From contig DASXXM010000690.1 in the NCBI GenBank assembly GCA_036503065.1, forward strand, positions 1-8,990: a DNA stretch of 8,990 nt, in the 5' to 3' direction. The translations under genes were made by a program, and so were the position numbers. This DNA is from DATEPR01 sp036503065. Its GTDB lineage: Bacteria > Actinomycetota > Actinomycetes > Mycobacteriales > Pseudonocardiaceae. How positions within the stretch are numbered: position 1 is the stretch's first letter; each line of letters begins with the position of its first letter. Below, piece by piece: positions 6,037 through 8,990 of the stretch. A model generated the notes under the pieces. It saw only the letters and a program-made list of their open reading frames with translations, made no database searches and was not told the DNA's origin.

Positions 6037-6486
6037 ATGGCCGACCAACTGCCGCAACTGCCGCCCGAGCTCGGTGCCATCACCGGGATCAGCGGCCTCG
6101 CCGCCATAGTGCAGTTCGCCGAGGAGATCGCGCACGAGGTCCAGGTCATGGGCGGCGGCAAGTACGCGTTCCAACCGGACGAGTTGCGGTCCGTGCTCGC
6201 GCAGTGGCAGTCGCTGCAGCAGACCGTGGAGACCGCACTCCAACACGTGGGCACCAAGGCCCCACACAACTCGGCCGTGCTCGCGCCCGGCAACGAGGTC
6301 GCCAGCAACGCCGCCGCCAACGCCGCGCACACCACGAACACCGCCTACGAGACGTACCTGAAGAGTATGCAGGCCTACATCCGTGGCTACGTGACCGACC
6401 TGCAGGGCGTGCTGGACAGGTACCTGGGCACGGAGAGTGCCAACACCAGCCTGGCGACGGGCGCGCAGAGCAGCCTGCAGGCCTGA
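6037..6486 (+). CDS. PE-like type VII secretion (ESX) substrate
   Basis: A 149-residue, mostly helical protein without a Sec signal peptide. The middle (YAFQPDELRSVLAQWQSLQQTVETAL, 43-68) resembles the first helix of actinobacterial PE/WXG100-type hairpins. A PGNEVAS turn (84-90) and a second helix (about 91-133) follow. The second helix ends with Y129-L-G-T-E133, matching the YxxxD/E secretion signal of ESX substrates, then a short polar tail. It is longer than the usual 100-residue WXG100 protein and of the size of PE-domain proteins. GGGGAG lies 8 nt before ATG 6037. The PPE-like gene follows after 32 bp and an EspG chaperone gene comes next, which strongly supports a PE-PPE-type heterodimer recognised by EspG and exported through an ESX system encoded elsewhere. 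Assignment rests on fold-like features and context, not on a strong family signature. Confidence 0.72.
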   Translation: MADQLPQLPPELGAITGISGLAAIVQFAEEIAHEVQVMGGGKYAFQPDELRSVLAQWQSLQQTVETALQHVGTKAPHNSAVLAPGNEVASNAAANAAHTTNTAYETYLKSMQAYIRGYVTDLQGVLDRYLGTESANTSLATGAQSSLQA

Positions 6487-6518
6487 CGGGCGCGGGTCGG
6501 CCGAACAAGGACGGACGA

Positions 6519-7814
6519 ATGGGCAACACGTATTCGGCGCCGGACATCTATCACCGGATCAGGGGCGGCCGGGGCTCGGGCGGCTTCTCGTCCAACGGTG
6601 CCATGACCGAGCAGCAGTCCGGTCTGCAGAGCCAGATCAACAAGCAGGTCACCGACCTGAACAACAAGATGAACGCCTCCTGGACGGGCAACGCGTCCGA
6701 CCAGGCGGTCTCCGGCGCCGCGCCACTGGCGACCTCGTCCGACTCGGCGAGCACCGCGCTGAACCAGGCGTCCGACGCGATGCACAACCAGGTCGGCTCG
6801 TTCCACACGGCGTACAACAGCGTCGTCCCGATGTCGAACGCGGCGCCGCAGAACAACCTCCTCAACGAGATGGTCAGCGGTCTCGGCGTCAGCACCCCGC
6901 TGGACCAGCAGATCAGCAGCTACAACGCGGCGGGCCAGCAGAACGTGCAGGTCTACAACAACTACAGCACGCAGAGTTCGGTGAACGCGGCGGCGATGCC
7001 GACCGACTTCGGCACGCTGCCCAACCCGCACCCGGACGTCACCGTGATCCCGGGACCCAACGGCCCGACCGGCGGTCCGTCGTACACCGGTTCGGTCGGC
7101 CCCGGCGGCACCGGCGGGAGCACCCCGCCCAGCGCCTACCGGTCGCCCGGCGGTCCGCGCGCGGGTGGTGGGCCGGTCTGGACCAACCCGGGCGAACCGA
7201 CCCCGGTCGGGTCGTCCGGCGGGCCCGGACCTGGTGGTGGGGTGTGGGAGCCACCGCCGACGACGATCCAGTCGACCGCGCCGCCGAGCATGGAGTTCCC
7301 ACTCGGTGGTGGGATGCCGTCCGGTGGGGTGACCGATCCGAACTTCCCGAACGGGATGGGTCCGTTGGGCAGCGGCCTGCCGCCGAACGAGGACGGCACG
7401 TCCGGCGGACGCGGCAGCTTCAACCCGTTGACCGGCGAATGGACGTCCGGTGAACCCGGCTTCGGCGGCTCGGGCGGCTTCGGCGGTGCCGGCGGCACCG
7501 GTGGTTTCGGTGGCGCGGGCGGCTCCGGCGGCATCGGTACCGGCACGAGCGGCGGCGCCGGCAGTTCCGGGACCAGCGGCTCGGGCAGCAGCAGCGGCAC
7601 GGGTATCACGTCCGGTGCTGAGGAGGCCGCGTTCGGCCGGCCGGGTGGCCTCGGCGGCGGAATGGGCGGCGGCCCCGGTGCCATGGGTGGCGGCCGCAGC
7701 GCCAAGGGCGACGAGGACGAGGAACACAAGACCGCCGAGTACCTGCAGGAAGCCGATCCGGACGCGATCTTCGGCACGGATCAGATGACCGTGCCGCCGG
7801 TCATCGGCGAGTAG
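6519..7814 (+). CDS. WXG/PPE-like ESX substrate with long Gly/Pro-rich tail
   Basis: A 431-residue protein. The N-terminal helical domain (about 25-155) contains QINKQVTDLNNKMNASWTGNASDQA (39-63) with the W55-T-G57 turn of WXG/PPE-type hairpins, then Gln/Asn/Ser-rich helices. Residues 165-310 are a Pro/Gly linker. Residues 313-394 are nearly pure Gly/Ser/Ala, comparable to mycobacterial PGRS tails. The end is acidic (DEDEE, 398-402) and then ordered-looking: EYLQEADPDAIFGTD followed by QMTVPPVIGE. I recall a similar FGTDxxTxPPVIGE ending on related actinobacterial ESX-linked proteins. ATG 6519 follows the PE-like stop by 32 bp, with AAGGACGG upstream. It is likely the PPE partner in a heterodimer with the preceding product. 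The reading frame is open far upstream of 6519, but that part overlaps the PE-like gene in another frame and is not used. Confidence 0.78.
   Translation: MGNTYSAPDIYHRIRGGRGSGGFSSNGAMTEQQSGLQSQINKQVTDLNNKMNASWTGNASDQAVSGAAPLATSSDSASTALNQASDAMHNQVGSFHTAYNSVVPMSNAAPQNNLLNEMVSGLGVSTPLDQQISSYNAAGQQNVQVYNNYSTQSSVNAAAMPTDFGTLPNPHPDVTVIPGPNGPTGGPSYTGSVGPGGTGGSTPPSAYRSPGGPRAGGGPVWTNPGEPTPVGSSGGPGPGGGVWEPPPTTIQSTAPPSMEFPLGGGMPSGGVTDPNFPNGMGPLGSGLPPNEDGTSGGRGSFNPLTGEWTSGEPGFGGSGGFGGAGGTGGFGGAGGSGGIGTGTSGGAGSSGTSGSGSSSGTGITSGAEEAAFGRPGGLGGGMGGGPGAMGGGRSAKGDEDEEHKTAEYLQEADPDAIFGTDQMTVPPVIGE
7455..7700 (+). repeat. Gly-rich low-complexity coding repeat
   Basis: The DNA coding for residues 313-394 of the PPE-like protein is built from GGC/GGT glycine codons with interspersed Phe, Ala, Ser and Thr (units such as GGFGGAGG and GGSGG). 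It is an imperfect in-frame repeat likely to vary in length by slippage between strains, as PGRS regions do. The resulting segment should be disordered or surface-exposed. Confidence 0.7.
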
Positions 7815-7837
7815 CAGCCAGGACGTTGGTGTAGCAG

Positions 7838-7868
7838 GCTGGCCGCGTGGGAATGCCACGCGGCCAGC
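7838..7868 (+). terminator. Perfect 13-bp hairpin between the PPE-like gene and espG
   Basis: GCTGGCCGCGTGG (7838-7850) and CCACGCGGCCAGC (7856-7868) pair perfectly around the 5-nt loop GAATG. The stem starts 23 nt after the PPE-like stop and ends 23 nt before the espG GTG. There is no T-tract after it, which is common for actinobacterial terminators. It may be a partial terminator, an RNA-stabilising element that lowers espG expression relative to its substrates, or a protein site. The perfect symmetry makes some function likely. Confidence 0.7.
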
Positions 7869-7891
7869 GTCGTGAATGGGGTGGGTAGGTC

Positions 7892-8704
7892 GTGTTGTAT
7901 CAACAGGTCACGCTGTCCCTGGACACGCTGGCCACCGTGTGGCACCGGGAGAATCTCGGCGAGCTGCACAACACCCTGGTCGACGTGCCGGCCTGGCGGG
8001 ACGAGGCGGCCGAGGGCGAGGCGCTGGCACGAGCCATCGGCGAACTGGCCCAGCGCGGCCTGCTGGTCGGCCGGGATCTGCACGCCGACCTGCGGGACAC
8101 GCTGAACCTGCTGGCTCGCCCGTCGATGGAGTACTACGGCTGGATCGGCTACCTGGAGGACGAACGGCAGGTCAGCCTCGCGGTCCTGGTCGCGGCGACC
8201 GGCCAGGATGCCGTGCTGCTGGTCCGTGACGGCCAGACCGTACACATCGGACCGACGAGGTCCGAGGGCATGGCGGAGACACTGCTCGGCCACCTGCCGA
8301 GCATCCCCGCCGCCCGCGGCCGATCGGTGAACCTGCCCGAGAACGAGGTCCGCCAGCTCGTGTCCGACCGGATGCACGACGCGCCCGGCGCGAGCAAGCC
8401 CCTGCCGGCCGACGCCTACAACATCTTCGGTCGCGCGTCGATGGCCGAGGACGCCCGCGACCTGATCACCGCCATGGACCAGCCGCGCACCGGGGGCGGC
8501 GAGTTGTACATCGCGGCCCGAGTCCGCACCGGCGAACGCCGCCGCTGCGAGAACCCGGTGGTGTACGTGGACACGCAACAGGGCCGGTGGATGACCCAGT
8601 TGTCCAGCGGGCGGGTCGGTGAGCGGTGGATCGTGTCCGCCCCGGCCGGCCGGCAGTTGCTGCTGAGCAAGCTCAACGAGATGCGCAACAACGTGCTGGG
8701 GTAG
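7892..8704 (+). CDS. EspG-family ESX secretion chaperone
   Basis: A 270-residue protein of the EspG family, cytosolic chaperones that bind the tip of the PPE partner in PE-PPE dimers and deliver it to the ESX machine. Family-like features: an N-terminal LSLDTLATVWHRENLGELHNTL (8-29), a central beta-rich part with YYGWIGYLEDERQVSLAVLVA (81-101) and AVLLVRDGQTVHIGPT (107-122), and a C-terminal ELYIAARV (204-211) and VVYVDTQQGRWMTQ (223-236) followed by a terminal helix (252-270). The length is usual for EspG. No signal peptide or membrane segment is seen, fitting a cytosolic protein. The start is GTG 7892 followed directly by TTG; GGGTAGG lies a few nt upstream. It follows the PPE-like gene by 77 bp containing the hairpin. 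Its natural clients are the two preceding products (inferred from position). Confidence 0.87.
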   Translation: MLYQQVTLSLDTLATVWHRENLGELHNTLVDVPAWRDEAAEGEALARAIGELAQRGLLVGRDLHADLRDTLNLLARPSMEYYGWIGYLEDERQVSLAVLVAATGQDAVLLVRDGQTVHIGPTRSEGMAETLLGHLPSIPAARGRSVNLPENEVRQLVSDRMHDAPGASKPLPADAYNIFGRASMAEDARDLITAMDQPRTGGGELYIAARVRTGERRRCENPVVYVDTQQGRWMTQLSSGRVGERWIVSAPAGRQLLLSKLNEMRNNVLG

Positions 8705-8804
8705 CAACCGCCGATGCCCGGTACGTTGCTGACCTGGCCCAACCACCCGATTTCGAGGCCCGGCCGCCCGTGTGCTGGCCGGCGGCGCCGACCGTGACGG
8801 GACG

Positions 8805-8834
8805 ACCAGTAACAGGACGTTCTGACCTACTGGT
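8805..8834. promoter_or_regulatory. Nested dyad, possible operator
   Basis: ACCAGTA (8805-8811) is the exact reverse complement of TACTGGT (8828-8834). Inside it, CAGGACGTTCTG (8813-8824) is a palindrome apart from one mismatched pair. The two symmetry centres differ by only 1 bp. This suits a regulator-binding site for a gene starting beyond the window, but no regulator or promoter is identified. Confidence 0.35.
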
Positions 8835-8904
8835 TGGCATCTGCGACCGGCTCAGGTCACCTGGCCGGTCTTGATCTTCTCCTTGTGTCGTTCCCTGTCG
8901 TGCG

Positions 8905-8927
8905 GAGACCGGTGGAAACACGGTCTC
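8905..8927 (+). terminator. Candidate terminator hairpin downstream of espG
   Basis: GAGACCG (8905-8911) and CGGTCTC (8921-8927) form a 7-bp perfect stem with a 9-nt loop (GTGGAAACA), followed shortly by ATTT. It is a modest stem about 200 bp after the espG stop. It is a weak candidate, and no better one was seen closer to the gene. Confidence 0.3.
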
Positions 8928-8990
8928 GCGATTTGGGCCGGCAGCGACCAAACTGACCGGTAACCCCGGTCGGCGACATCGCGCGAAGGA

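Larger units (their letters stand above)
8705..8990. other. Gene-free end region with several inverted repeats
   Basis: These 286 bp after the espG stop hold no convincing gene on either strand. Short frames exist but have poor codon bias and no family features. Inverted repeats seen: ACCAGTA/TACTGGT at 8805-8834 enclosing a near-palindrome, GAGACCG/CGGTCTC at 8905-8927, and GACCGG/CCGGTC at 8955-8971. The region probably combines the espG operon terminator and the control region of the next gene beyond the window. Confidence 0.5.

Noticed and set aside
6021..6518. Upstream extension of the PPE-like reading frame
   Set aside because: This part overlaps the PE-like gene in another frame and is Arg/Gly-rich; ATG 6519 with its ribosome binding site is the natural start.
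6387..7859. 490-codon minus-strand open frame opposite the PPE-like gene
   Set aside because: Arg/Gly/Ala-rich translation without recognisable domains; it arises from glycine-codon bias on the other strand.
8673..8951. 92-codon minus-strand frame at the right end
   Set aside because: It overlaps the espG end, lacks family features and runs through the inverted repeats.

Overview
This window comes from the chromosome of a high-GC actinomycete, most likely in the Pseudonocardiales. Three things suggest this. There is an EspG chaperone beside PE-like and PPE-like proteins and a DUF3558 lipoprotein. There is a helix-turn-helix/DUF5753 regulator paired with a DUF397 protein. There is a mycobacterial EtfD-type membrane iron-sulfur oxidoreductase. 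GTG starts and strong G/C third-position bias fit this. No RNA gene, CRISPR array, insertion sequence or phage gene was found.

Layout. All genes left of about 4.33 kb lie on the minus strand and all genes right of 4.48 kb lie on the plus strand, so the 149-bp gap at 4334-4482 is the one divergent promoter region. Left block (1-2149): the start of a small coiled-coil-like protein cut by the window edge, a Uma2-family putative endonuclease, a 244-bp gene-free gap with a short tandem direct repeat, and a translationally coupled HTH-DUF5753/DUF397 pair. This block is visibly less GC-rich than the right half (two hand-counted 60-bp lines gave 57-58%, against 78% for one line at 4.7 kb), which suggests accessory DNA. 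Next comes a 727-residue membrane-anchored Fe-S oxidoreductase (EtfD type), probably passing electrons from fatty-acid beta-oxidation flavoproteins to the membrane quinone pool.

Right block: an isocitrate lyase/PEP mutase superfamily enzyme, then 25 bp later a secreted DUF3558 lipoprotein. A 158-bp gap with a candidate promoter and inverted repeats follows, then a compact type VII secretion (ESX) substrate module. It consists of a PE-like helical protein with a YxxxE signal, a WXG/PPE-like protein with a long Gly/Pro-rich tail and a conserved-looking C-terminus, and an EspG-family chaperone. A perfect 13-bp hairpin separates the chaperone gene from the substrate pair. No ESX core gene (EccB/C/D/E, MycP) is present, so this is an orphan substrate-plus-chaperone cassette. 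The last 286 bp hold no convincing gene but several inverted repeats.

The most interesting items are the orphan PE/PPE/EspG cassette with its unusual substrate tail and intergenic hairpin, and the 16-bp operator-like dyad in front of the EtfD gene.
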